From: Aquabacterium sp. | GTDB lineage: Bacteria > Pseudomonadota > Gammaproteobacteria > Burkholderiales > Burkholderiaceae_C | Assembly (NCBI GenBank): GCA_023150345.1 | Contig: JAKLLB010000030.1 | Location: forward strand, 1-41,334 | Reading direction: 5' to 3' | Length of the DNA: 41,334 nucleotides | In this document: piece by piece, positions 17,396-24,489 of the stretch | How the letters are laid out: each line of letters starts with the position of its first letter | Numbering within the stretch: position 1 is the first letter of the stretch | Position numbers and translations under genes: made by a program | The notes under the pieces: generated by a model | The model's database searches: none | Seen by the model: the letters and a program-made list of their open reading frames with translations, nothing else | Told to the model about the DNA's origin: nothing

Positions 17396-17433
17396 CCCGG
17401 CCTGTGATGCGAGCCGTTGACCGCCAGCCCTGG

Positions 17434-17556
17434 ATGAGCGCGTGCCTGCCCCGGCACGGCGCGCGCATGGCGCTGCCCGACGGCGGCGAGGGCACCTGGC
17501 TGCCCCGCTGGTACAACCTCGACATCGTGCTGAACGACGACTTCCCGCGAGTCTGA
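17434..17556 (+). CDS. tnaC: TnaC-like tryptophanase leader peptide
   Basis: A short frame ending WYNLDIVLNDDFPRV then UGA. Aligned without gaps to E. coli TnaC (WFNIDNKIVDHRP), the residues critical for tryptophan-induced ribosome stalling coincide: W (12 in E. coli), N14, D16, D21 and P24, with identical W-to-P spacing. Two residues (R, V) follow the Pro before UGA. The stop is 194 bases before tnaA, about the E. coli distance. The start is uncertain: in-frame ATGs at 17407, 17434 and 17467 give 49, 40 and 29 residues, none with a strong Shine-Dalgarno. I chose 17434 because it leaves about 30 bases of leader after the predicted start site. Role by homology: free Trp stalls the ribosome, blocks Rho and lets tnaA be transcribed. 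Confidence 0.85.
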   Translation: MSACLPRHGARMALPDGGEGTWLPRWYNLDIVLNDDFPRV

Positions 17557-17750
17557 GTTCGGCCGCGGCCGTTCGCCCGGGCTGGGCCCGCGGCGCCACT
17601 GGCCGTATCAGTGCCCAAGCCGAGGGCGCACCCCACACCACCTGTTTGTCGACTCACGGCGCCTGTGCCCGCGAGCGGCGCATGCGTGCCATCCGGCTTT
17701 GAGCGCCGAGGGCCGCGTGGCGCCTGCCTTGTGCGGCCGGCGTCTCAGCC
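17557..17750 (+). promoter_or_regulatory. tnaC-tnaA spacer with candidate Rho utilisation region
   Basis: This 194-base transcribed spacer contains no convincing gene. The stretch around 17626-17660 is C-rich and G-poor (CGCACCCCACACCACCTG), the composition expected of a rut site just after the tnaC stop. In the E. coli system Rho binds here unless a Trp-stalled ribosome covers it. No intrinsic terminator is evident. Confidence 0.5.
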
Positions 17751-19238
17751 ATGGAATTCACCGTCATGACCACCCGCGTACGTCCCTTGCCCGAGCCCTT
17801 TCGCATCAAGATGGTCGAGCCCATCCGCCTGGCGCCGCCCGATCAGCGCCGCCGAGCGCTGCAGCAGGCCGGCTGGAACCTGTTCCTGCTCGATGCCGAG
17901 GATGTCTACATCGACCTGCTCACCGACAGCGGCACCGGTGCCATGAGCGACCGCCAGTGGGCGGGCCTCATGCTGGGCGACGAGTCCTACGCCGGCAGCC
18001 GCAACTACCTGCACCTGCGCGACACGGTGCGCGAACTGTTCGGTTACCCGTACACCATCCCCACCCACCAGGGCCGCGGTGCCGAGCAGATCCTGTTCCC
18101 CGAACTGGTGACGCGCGCGCTCGCACGCCGGCCCGACGTGCAGCCGGTGTTCATCTCGAACTTCCACTTCGACACCACCAAGGCGCATGTGGAGATGGCC
18201 GGCGCCCGGGCGCTGAACGTGCTCACACCGCGGGCCACAGACACCGCCGACCCCTACCCCTGGAAGGGCAACTTCGACCTCGATGCCCTGCGCGCGGCGA
18301 TCGCCCAGCACGGTGCGGCATCGGTGGCCGGCATCGTGGCCACCCTCACCTGCAACAGCGCCGGCGGCCAGCCGGTGTCGATGGACAACCTGGCCGCGGT
18401 GCGCGAGATTGCCACGCGCCACGGCATACCGGTGGTGCTGGACGTGGCCCGTTATGCCGAGAACGCCTGGTTCATCCGTGAGCGCGACCCGGCATGGGCG
18501 GGTGCGAGCATCGCCGAGATCGTGCGGGCCATGTTCGACCTGGGCGACATGTTCACCATGTCGGCCAAGAAGGACGGCCTGGTCAACATCGGCGGCCTGT
18601 GCTGCTTCCGTGACGACGAAGACCTGTTCCGCGCGGTGCAGGCGCGCTGCGTGCCGATGGAGGGCTTCGTCACCTACGGCGGCCTGGCCGGGCGCGACAT
18701 GGAGGCGCTGGCGGTGGGCCTGCGCGAATCGCTGCAGCAGGAGTACCTGGACTACCGCATTGGCCAGGTGGCCTACCTGGGCGAGCGCCTGCAGCAGCAG
18801 GGCATCCCGATCCAGACGCCCACAGGCGGCCATGCGGTGTTCGTCGATGCGCGGCGCATGTTGCCGCACATCCCGGCGCACCGCTTCCCGGCGCATTCGC
18901 TGGCGGTGGCGCTGTACCTCGAGGGCGGTGTCCGCGCGGTGGAGATCGGCTCGCTGCTGCTGGGCCGCAATCCGCTCACCGGGGAACAGGAGCCCGCACC
19001 CATGGAACTGCTGCGCCTGACGATCCCGCGGCGCACCTACACCCACAGCCACATGGACTACGTGGCCGATGTGTTCGGTGACCTGCGGCGCATGGCCGCC
19101 ACCCTTCCGGGTTATGACTTCGAGTGGGAGCCGGCGGTACTGCGCCACTTCACGGCGCGACTGAAGCCGGTGGCCTGCGATGGCGGCGCGGCGGCAGCGC
19201 AGTCGCGCGAATCGGCGGCCCAGGCCCAGCCGGCGTGA
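17751..19238 (+). CDS. tnaA: Tryptophanase
   Basis: A 495-residue PLP enzyme that splits L-tryptophan to indole, pyruvate and ammonia. The PLP lysine is K274 in MSAKKDG. It is assigned as tryptophanase rather than tyrosine phenol-lyase from FDTT (D141, the position of TnaA Asp137), [13 protein letters not shown] (Ile where tyrosine phenol-lyase has Arg), [15 protein letters not shown] and LRHFTARLK, plus the Trp-sensing leader upstream. The C-terminus carries an extra Ala/Gln-rich tail of about 25 residues. Start choice is between ATG 17751 and ATG 17766; neither has a clear Shine-Dalgarno. No tryptophan permease gene follows, unlike tnaCAB operons. Indole may serve as a signal or nitrogen release; this is inference. 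Confidence 0.93.
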   Translation: MEFTVMTTRVRPLPEPFRIKMVEPIRLAPPDQRRRALQQAGWNLFLLDAEDVYIDLLTDSGTGAMSDRQWAGLMLGDESYAGSRNYLHLRDTVRELFGYPYTIPTHQGRGAEQILFPELVTRALARRPDVQPVFISNFHFDTTKAHVEMAGARALNVLTPRATDTADPYPWKGNFDLDALRAAIAQHGAASVAGIVATLTCNSAGGQPVSMDNLAAVREIATRHGIPVVLDVARYAENAWFIRERDPAWAGASIAEIVRAMFDLGDMFTMSAKKDGLVNIGGLCCFRDDEDLFRAVQARCVPMEGFVTYGGLAGRDMEALAVGLRESLQQEYLDYRIGQVAYLGERLQQQGIPIQTPTGGHAVFVDARRMLPHIPAHRFPAHSLAVALYLEGGVRAVEIGSLLLGRNPLTGEQEPAPMELLRLTIPRRTYTHSHMDYVADVFGDLRRMAATLPGYDFEWEPAVLRHFTARLKPVACDGGAAAAQSRESAAQAQPA

Positions 19239-19356
19239 GTTCACCTGTTGTACGGCAACCCTCGGCAGGGGGGGTAGACCCGCCGCCCGTGAAGAGCGCT
19301 CACCCTCGGGGCTGGCCCGCAGTGCGCTGGTGGGGTCGGGGGCGTAAGCTCGCGCG

Positions 19357-21096
19357 ATGCCCACGCACCGCACCGGGTCTGCCAGCCACACGGCCTTGAC
19401 CGCCGATCCCTACGACATCCTGCACCACGGTTTCCACTGGCAGGTGCCGGCGCGCTTCAACATCGCGCAGGCCTGCTGCAGCCGCTGGGCGCAGGCCACG
19501 CCACAGGCGGTGGCGGTGCGCCTGCACGAGGACGACGGCCCCGGCGCCACGCTGACCTACGGCGCGCTGCAGCAGCAGGCACTGCGGCTGGCGCAGGCGC
19601 TGCGGCGCCACGGCGTGGGCCGCGGCGACCGTGTGGCGGTGGTGCTGCCCCAGGGATTCGAGGCGCCGGCGGCGCACATGGCGCTGTACTTCATGGGCGC
19701 GGTGGCGATGCCGCTGTCCATGTTGTTCGGGCCCGAGGCGCTGGAGTACCGGCTGCGCGACAGCGGGGCGGTCGCCGCCATCGGCGATGCCCTCACGCTG
19801 CCCGCTCTGCGCCAGGTGCGCGCGGCCTGCCCGGCGCTGCGGCTGCTGGTGGCGGTGCAGGCCGAGCCCCTGTCCGACGAGGCGGCCTGGGCGACCCTGC
19901 AGCAGGCGCACGGACCGCTTGCCGAAACGGTGGACACCGCGGCAGACGATGCGGCGGTGCTCATCTACACCAGCGGCACCACGGGGCCACCCAAGGGCGC
20001 GCTGATTCCGCACCGTGCGTTGATTGGCAACCTCACCGGCTTCGTGTGCAGCCAGAACTGGTTCCCGCAGCACGACGCGGTGTTCTGGTCACCCGCTGAT
20101 TGGGCCTGGACCGGTGGCCTGATGGATGCGCTGCTGCCCACGCTGTACTTCGGCCGCGAGATCGTGGCCTGGCGCGGCCGCTTCACGCCCGAGCGCGCAT
20201 TCGAGCTGATGCAGCGCCACCGGGTGACGCACACCTTCTTGTTCCCCACCGCGCTGAAGGCGATGATGAAGGCGGTGCCCGAGCCGGGCGCGCGCTACAC
20301 GCTGGAGTTGCGCGCCTTGATGAGTGCCGGCGAGGCGGTGGGCGACACCGTGTTCGCCTGGTGCCGCGATGCGCTGGGCGTGGCGGTCAACGAGATGTTC
20401 GGCCAGACCGAGATCAACTACATCGTGGGCAACTGCGGGCGCTGGATCGACTCCCGTGGGCAGGCGCATCCGGGCTGGCCGGCGCGCCCGGGAAGCATGG
20501 GCCGCGCCTACCCCGGCCATCGCGTGGCGGTGATCGACGACGCGGGGCACGAGTGCCCGCGCGGCACGCCGGGTGACGTGGCGGTGCACCGGCTCGATGG
20601 GCATGGCCACCCCGACCCGGTGTTTTTCCTGGGCTACTGGGGCAACGAAGCGGCCACGCGGGCCAAATACACCGGCGACCCGGCTGCCAGCTGGTGCCGC
20701 ACCGGCGACACCGCGGTGATGGACGACGACGGCTACCTCTGGTACCAGGGCCGCAGCGACGATGTGTTCAAGGCCGCCGGCTACCGCATCGGCCCCAGCG
20801 AGATCGAGAACTGCCTGGTGCGCCATCCGGCCGTGGCCAACGCCGCCGTGGTGCCCAAGCCCGATGCCGAGCGCGGCGCGCTGGTCAAGGCGTACGTGGT
20901 GCTCGCAGCGGGCTGGCAGGCCAGCGCCGAACTCGTGGCCGATCTGCAGCAGCATGTGAAGGGCCGGCTCGCGCCCTATGAGTACCCCAAGGAAATCGAG
21001 TTCATCGATGCCCTGCCGATGACGACCACCGGCAAGGTGCAGCGGCGCGTGCTGCGCTTGCAGGAAGAGGAGCGGGCGCGCGCCGCGGGGCGGTGA
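19357..21096 (+). CDS. AMP-dependent acyl-CoA synthetase
   Basis: A 579-residue ANL-superfamily enzyme that activates a carboxylic acid to acyl-AMP and then acyl-CoA. The ATP loop is YTSGTTGPPKG (204-214), and later motifs are FGQTEINYIVGN, YQGRSDDVFKAAGYRIGPSEIE and the catalytic lysine near the C-terminus in PMTTTGKVQRR. The sequence is closest in feel to acetyl/medium-chain acyl-CoA synthetases (ACSM-like). No substrate is proven. The start ATG 19357 has no Shine-Dalgarno but follows GTAAGC by seven bases, a possible leaderless promoter. It follows tnaA by 118 bases on the same strand, so it may be read through. Confidence 0.88.
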   Translation: MPTHRTGSASHTALTADPYDILHHGFHWQVPARFNIAQACCSRWAQATPQAVAVRLHEDDGPGATLTYGALQQQALRLAQALRRHGVGRGDRVAVVLPQGFEAPAAHMALYFMGAVAMPLSMLFGPEALEYRLRDSGAVAAIGDALTLPALRQVRAACPALRLLVAVQAEPLSDEAAWATLQQAHGPLAETVDTAADDAAVLIYTSGTTGPPKGALIPHRALIGNLTGFVCSQNWFPQHDAVFWSPADWAWTGGLMDALLPTLYFGREIVAWRGRFTPERAFELMQRHRVTHTFLFPTALKAMMKAVPEPGARYTLELRALMSAGEAVGDTVFAWCRDALGVAVNEMFGQTEINYIVGNCGRWIDSRGQAHPGWPARPGSMGRAYPGHRVAVIDDAGHECPRGTPGDVAVHRLDGHGHPDPVFFLGYWGNEAATRAKYTGDPAASWCRTGDTAVMDDDGYLWYQGRSDDVFKAAGYRIGPSEIENCLVRHPAVANAAVVPKPDAERGALVKAYVVLAAGWQASAELVADLQQHVKGRLAPYEYPKEIEFIDALPMTTTGKVQRRVLRLQEEERARAAGR

Positions 21097-21127
21097 CAAT
21101 GCAGACTCGCCCTTGAGCACTGTCGAC

Positions 21128-21985
21128 ATGCACACCCATCCCCTGATCGAACCGCTGGCGCTGCAGGCGCTGCTGGCCCGTGGCGCGGGCCATGTCCGGG
21201 TCTGCGATTGCAGCTTCGACCTGGCCGACCCGACCGCTGGCGAGCGCGCGTTCGCGCAGGGTCACATCCCCGGGGCGGCCTACCTGCACCTGGACCGCGA
21301 CCTGAGCGCCGCCAAGACCGGCCGCAACGGCCGGCACCCCTTGACCACCCGCGACGCCTTCGCGGCGCGCATCGCCGCGCTGGGTGCCGACGACGACACG
21401 CTGCTGGTGGCCTGCGATGCCCAGGGCGGCATGTTCGCTGCCCGTCTGTGGTGGATGCTGCGCTGGGTCGGGCACGCGCGTGTGGCGGTGCTCGACGGCG
21501 GCCTGCCGGCGTGGCGTGCAGCCGGCGGGGCGATCGAGGCCGGGCCCGTCGAGCCGGCGCCACGCACAGGGCGCTTCTCGCTGCGCCCGGCGCTGGTGGA
21601 CACCATCGACGGGGCGACGCTGCGTGCGCGGCTGGGCGAGCCGGGTCTGCAGATTCTCGATGGGCGCAGCGCGGACCGCTTCCGCGGCGAGAACGAAACG
21701 CTCGATCCGGTGGCCGGGCACATCCCCGGTGCGCTGAACCGGCCGTTCAAGGACAACCTCGACGATGCCGGGCGTTTCCTGCCGCTGCCCGTGCTGCGGG
21801 CGCAATGGCAGGCCGTGCTCGCCGGGCGTGCACCGTCAACGCTGGTGCACCAGTGCGGCTCCGGCGTCACGGCCTGCCACAACCTGCTGGCACTGCACGC
21901 GCTGGGCCTCGAAGGCGGCGTGCTTTATCCGGGCTCGTGGAGCGAGTGGTGCGCCCAGCCGGGCGCGCCGGTGGCCACCGGCTGA
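21128..21985 (+). CDS. Two-domain sulfurtransferase (rhodanese / 3-mercaptopyruvate type)
   Basis: A 285-residue tandem rhodanese. The N-terminal domain lacks the active Cys (ACDAQGGMFAARLWWML). The C-terminal domain has the active-site loop CGSGVTA with C243, the form typical of 3-mercaptopyruvate sulfurtransferases rather than CRKGVT thiosulfate enzymes. DGRSADRFRGENETLDPVAGHIPGA is the usual second-domain start. I take ATG 21128; a TTG at 21113 in frame is the alternative, with GACAAT at 21095-21100 as a possible -10. It transfers sulfane sulfur to cyanide or thiols in the cytosol. It follows the acyl-CoA synthetase closely and is convergent with the proline-rich gene. Confidence 0.88.
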   Translation: MHTHPLIEPLALQALLARGAGHVRVCDCSFDLADPTAGERAFAQGHIPGAAYLHLDRDLSAAKTGRNGRHPLTTRDAFAARIAALGADDDTLLVACDAQGGMFAARLWWMLRWVGHARVAVLDGGLPAWRAAGGAIEAGPVEPAPRTGRFSLRPALVDTIDGATLRARLGEPGLQILDGRSADRFRGENETLDPVAGHIPGALNRPFKDNLDDAGRFLPLPVLRAQWQAVLAGRAPSTLVHQCGSGVTACHNLLALHALGLEGGVLYPGSWSEWCAQPGAPVATG

Positions 21986-22008
21986 GCGCAGCACGGCCCT
22001 AGGGGCGC

Positions 22009-22614
22009 TCAGCAGTTGCCTGCCAGTCGCGGGATGGGCCGTGCGCTCTGGTTGTAGGGGTCGAGCTGCGCATCGCGCGCCTGGCGCGTCATGATGCACT
22101 GGTTTCCGCGCCGAAAGCGCTGCACGCCTTCGGCAGCGGCCTCTTCGCGCAGCGTGAGATCGGTGCCCAGCGCGCGTGCCATGCGCTCGCCGCCCGTCGG
22201 CGCATGCTGGCCCAGGCGAGCGTCCTCGCGCGCCAGTGCGCCGGTGCCTCGCGTCGGCGGCGCGGCCAGGCGCAGTTCCAAAGGTGGCGCCGAAGGCGCC
22301 GAGGCGGGCAGGGGCGCTGTGATGGCTTGCGGCTGCGCGGGGACAGGCACCATGGTGGTGGCGGGCGACTGCGCCGCCGGTAGAGCACCGGGCCGAAGCA
22401 GCGGCTGCGGCACAGCGATGAGCGGTCGCTTCTCGGCAGTGCGCGGCTCGGGTGTGGGTGGTGTGGCCTTTGGGAGCACGCGCAGCCAGAGCGTGCGATG
22501 CGCGGCCGATGCACCGCTCAGCGGCCGCGGGGCCGGGCGCAGTGCCAGCGCCAGCAACCACACCAGCAGCAGGTGCGCCAGTGCCACCGCCACCCAGGGC
22601 AGCGCGCGCCTCAT
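22009..22614 (-). CDS. Proline/alanine-rich membrane-anchored protein of unknown function
   Basis: A 201-residue protein with one N-terminal membrane anchor (LPWVAVALAHLLLVWLLALAL) and then a long Pro/Ala-rich periplasmic stretch, which recalls the N-terminus of TonB-type energy transducers. The C-terminal part (residues about 130-201, ...EAAAEGVQRFRRGNQCIMTRQARDAQLDPYN) is not a TonB fold, and I do not recognise it; it has two Cys. Its ATG overlaps the XRE regulator's stop (ATGA), so the two are co-translated. It is the last gene of the DUF2975 operon. Function unknown; a stress or envelope role is only a guess. Confidence 0.7.
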   Translation of the reverse strand: MRRALPWVAVALAHLLLVWLLALALRPAPRPLSGASAAHRTLWLRVLPKATPPTPEPRTAEKRPLIAVPQPLLRPGALPAAQSPATTMVPVPAQPQAITAPLPASAPSAPPLELRLAAPPTRGTGALAREDARLGQHAPTGGERMARALGTDLTLREEAAAEGVQRFRRGNQCIMTRQARDAQLDPYNQSARPIPRLAGNC

Positions 22615-22835
22615 GGGTGGGGCGCTTCATCGTCGGGCACGAACTCCAGCAGGTCGCCGGGCTGGCACTGCAGCACCGCGCAGATGCGCTCCAGCGTGTC
22701 GAATCGCATGCCCCGCACCTTGCCGCTCTTGAGCAGGGAGATGTTCTGTTCGGTGATGCCCACGGCCTCGGCCAGCTCGCGCGAGCGCATCTTGCGCCGC
22801 GCCAGCATCACATCGAGGTGGACGACGATGGGCAT
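22611..22835 (-). CDS. XRE/Cro-type transcriptional regulator (YozG-like)
   Basis: A 74-residue single-domain helix-turn-helix protein. The helix-turn-helix is RELAEAVGITEQNISLLKSGK, followed by the usual third-helix to C-cap FDTLERICAVLQCQPGDLLEF. This small YozG-like XRE type is commonly paired with DUF2975 membrane proteins, as here (49 bases upstream). It probably binds DNA as a dimer and represses its own operon through the ACATTAAA palindrome at 23464-23488; the site and the link are inference. Its stop overlaps the next gene's start. Confidence 0.9.
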   Translation of the reverse strand: MPIVVHLDVMLARRKMRSRELAEAVGITEQNISLLKSGKVRGMRFDTLERICAVLQCQPGDLLEFVPDDEAPHP

Positions 22836-22884
22836 GGCGCGAGCAGCAGCCAGCTGTCAAACGCTTCAAAAGTGAGCGTCATCA

Positions 22885-23457
22885 CTAGATGAAGCTCTCG
22901 TTCTCTTCGGCCAGCCGCGCCGCCTCGGTCATGACCGCGGTGATGGCCAGGAGCACGGCCGTACACAGGATCGCGACGTAGTCGTTCCAGTTGATGCCCA
23001 GCACCAGCACGCGTTGCCCCGCCGGGTTGCCCAGCGTGAGTGCGACACCGATCGCGGCGCGTTGCAGCGGCACCAGCAGGGCCGACGCGAGCATGAACCA
23101 GGCGAAGCGCCCCATGTGCCGCACGGCCGCGACACCGAACACGCGGCCGGCGTCGTATTCGCTGAACAGCGCCCACAGCCGCGCCAGTGCGGCCAGGCCC
23201 AGCGCAACACCGGGTGCGCTGGCGACCGCGCCCCATAGCCGCGCCCGAGCGTCGATGACCACAGGGTGGCCGTGCAGGCTCGCCAGCGCAGGGCCATCCT
23301 CGGCCACCCAGCCCGGCGAGCACCAAAACGCCACCGGCACCACGCACAGCGCGAAGGCGCCGAGGAGGGTCAGCCCGCGAACGACCCAGATCAGTGCACG
23401 CAGGCCCTTGGGCAACGACTGACGGACGAGGCCGGAGGTGTGCGTTGTGGAGGACAA
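22885..23457 (-). CDS. DUF2975 membrane protein
   Basis: A 190-residue inner-membrane protein with four hydrophobic segments, beginning at ALIWVVRGLTLLGAFALC and ending at ILCTAVLLAITAVMTEAARLAEENESFI. The RVFG-x-x-AVRHMGRFAWFMLASA and ENESFI end resemble DUF2975 family proteins. The first possible start is TTG at 23455-23457, since a TAA lies just upstream in frame; there is no Shine-Dalgarno, consistent with the very short leader predicted from its promoter. Function of the family is unknown; pairing with an XRE regulator suggests a membrane-signal or toxin-like regulatory module. Confidence 0.85.
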   Translation of the reverse strand: MSSTTHTSGLVRQSLPKGLRALIWVVRGLTLLGAFALCVVPVAFWCSPGWVAEDGPALASLHGHPVVIDARARLWGAVASAPGVALGLAALARLWALFSEYDAGRVFGVAAVRHMGRFAWFMLASALLVPLQRAAIGVALTLGNPAGQRVLVLGINWNDYVAILCTAVLLAITAVMTEAARLAEENESFI

Positions 23458-23463
23458 AAATTC

Positions 23464-23488
23464 ACATTAAACATTAAAAGTTTAATGT
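23464..23488. promoter_or_regulatory. AT-rich palindromic operator (ACATTAAA/TTTAATGT)
   Basis: Three octamers occur in 25 bases: ACATTAAA at 23464-23471 and again at 23471-23478, then the inverted TTTAATGT at 23481-23488, forming an 18-base palindrome with a two-base centre. The island stands out sharply in a GC-rich genome. It overlaps the -10 and predicted start of the DUF2975-XRE operon, so it is a likely autorepressor site. Confidence 0.7.
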
Positions 23489-23512
23489 AAAACGATAACC
23501 ATGGCGTGTCAA
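23484..23512 (-). promoter_or_regulatory. Sigma-70 promoter of the DUF2975-XRE operon
   Basis: On the minus strand a perfect TTGACA (23507-23512) is followed by a 17-base spacer and TACATT (23484-23489). The start would fall about 20 bases before the TTG of DUF2975. The -10 lies inside the operator palindrome. Confidence 0.7.
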
Positions 23513-23545
23513 CCGGATCTGCATCAGATGCCGGCTGCCGGTCCT

Positions 23546-23869
23546 TCATTCGATGCCGAATCGCCAGATCGTCACCACCGCGCACAGCACCCCGAGACCC
23601 AGCGCCAGCCACCGCAGCCGCGAGACTGGCGCCAGCCAGGCGCCGAGGCCCTGGGCCACCATGCATCCGCCTAGCAGCAGGGCGATCACGACCCAACGAT
23701 CACCACTGGCATCGTCTGGCAAACGTCCACTGAAGGCCGGATCGAGCTCGCGCATCCAGGCGTAGCGATGCGAGGGGAGCAGCAGCAGCGCCAGCAGGCA
23801 GGCTGCCGTAAGGCCTTGGAGCACCCACCAGGCGCGTCGATTCCCATGTGCTCGAGGCATGCTGCGCAT
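23546..23869 (-). CDS. Small membrane protein at the end of the copper-receptor operon
   Basis: A 107-residue protein with three hydrophobic segments (WWVLQGLTAACLLALLLL, WVVIALLLGGCMVAQGLGAWL and LRWLALGLGVLCAVVTIW) and a short acidic-polar loop RELDPAFSGRLPDDASGDR. I choose ATG 23869, five bases after the thioredoxin-like gene's stop; ATG 23860 is possible. It is the last gene of the run that starts at the DUF2946 ORF. I do not recognise its family. Its location suggests a helper of the upstream thioredoxin or receptor system, which is inference. Confidence 0.65.
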   Translation of the reverse strand: MRSMPRAHGNRRAWWVLQGLTAACLLALLLLPSHRYAWMRELDPAFSGRLPDDASGDRWVVIALLLGGCMVAQGLGAWLAPVSRLRWLALGLGVLCAVVTIWRFGIE

Positions 23870-23874
23870 GGGGC

Positions 23875-24489
23875 TCAACGCGTCACCTCCGCAGCCGCGG
23901 CCCACGCCCGAAGTTGCGCATCGCTGGGCATGCCCAGCGAGAAGGTTGGTGCGGCGCCGGGGCGCAGCAGCGCGACGTAGGGCGTCACGCCGCGCCAGGA
24001 CGGGTTCACCGCATGGCGCAGGGCGGCCGGCTGGCCATCGAAGGCCAGCAGGCGCTGTGCGCTCGCGTAGTGCGGGTTGGCCAGCAGGCCGGCATCGACT
24101 TCGCCCGGTGCCACGTCCATCACCACGGCCACCAGTGGGGCCCGCAGTTGCTGACGCACGACGTGAGCGTGCAGCGCCTGCATCACGGCTGGGCAGTGGC
24201 TGCAGTCGGTGGTGGAGAACACGACCACGGTCGGGCGCGTGGCGGCGCGGGACAGCTGCGACCAGGTCGACAGACTGAATGGCTCGACCTGTCGTGCTGG
24301 AGCGGTGACCGACGACGCCGGGGCACCGACCGGCGCGGTCACCTCGTGCAGCGCGTGCGGCGAGGCCGCCGGCGCTGCGATGACAGGCGGCACGGTGGCC
24401 AGCCACAGCGCGAGTGCGCCGCAGGCGCTGGCGAACGGCGACTTGGTGCGCGACCAGGCCGCGCGCGCATCACGGAACGAGGGTTTCAA
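23875..24489 (-). CDS. Periplasmic thioredoxin-like protein
   Basis: A 204-residue exported thioredoxin-fold protein. A signal segment (SACGALALWLATVPPVIAA) follows a basic N-terminus, and the fold starts near residue 85 with VVVFSTTDCSHCPAVM, giving a redox CXXC at C96/C99 (CSHC). The cis-proline region is probably in RGVTPYVALLRPGA. The TTG start at 24489 is chosen because AAGGAG sits six bases upstream; the gene overlaps the end of the beta-propeller gene by 20 bases, implying translational coupling. It is likely to reduce or load the Cys of a copper-handling partner, most obviously the CECC protein before it (inference). Confidence 0.8.
   Translation of the reverse strand: MKPSFRDARAAWSRTKSPFASACGALALWLATVPPVIAAPAASPHALHEVTAPVGAPASSVTAPARQVEPFSLSTWSQLSRAATRPTVVVFSTTDCSHCPAVMQALHAHVVRQQLRAPLVAVVMDVAPGEVDAGLLANPHYASAQRLLAFDGQPAALRHAVNPSWRGVTPYVALLRPGAAPTFSLGMPSDAQLRAWAAAAEVTR

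Noticed and set aside
17751-19238. Tyrosine phenol-lyase instead of tryptophanase
   Set aside because: [15 protein letters not shown] with Ile in place of the diagnostic Arg, LRHFTARLK and the TnaC-like leader all point to tryptophanase.
22009-22614. TonB protein
   Set aside because: The anchor and proline-rich part fit, but the C-terminal TonB domain is absent and no exbB/exbD lies nearby.
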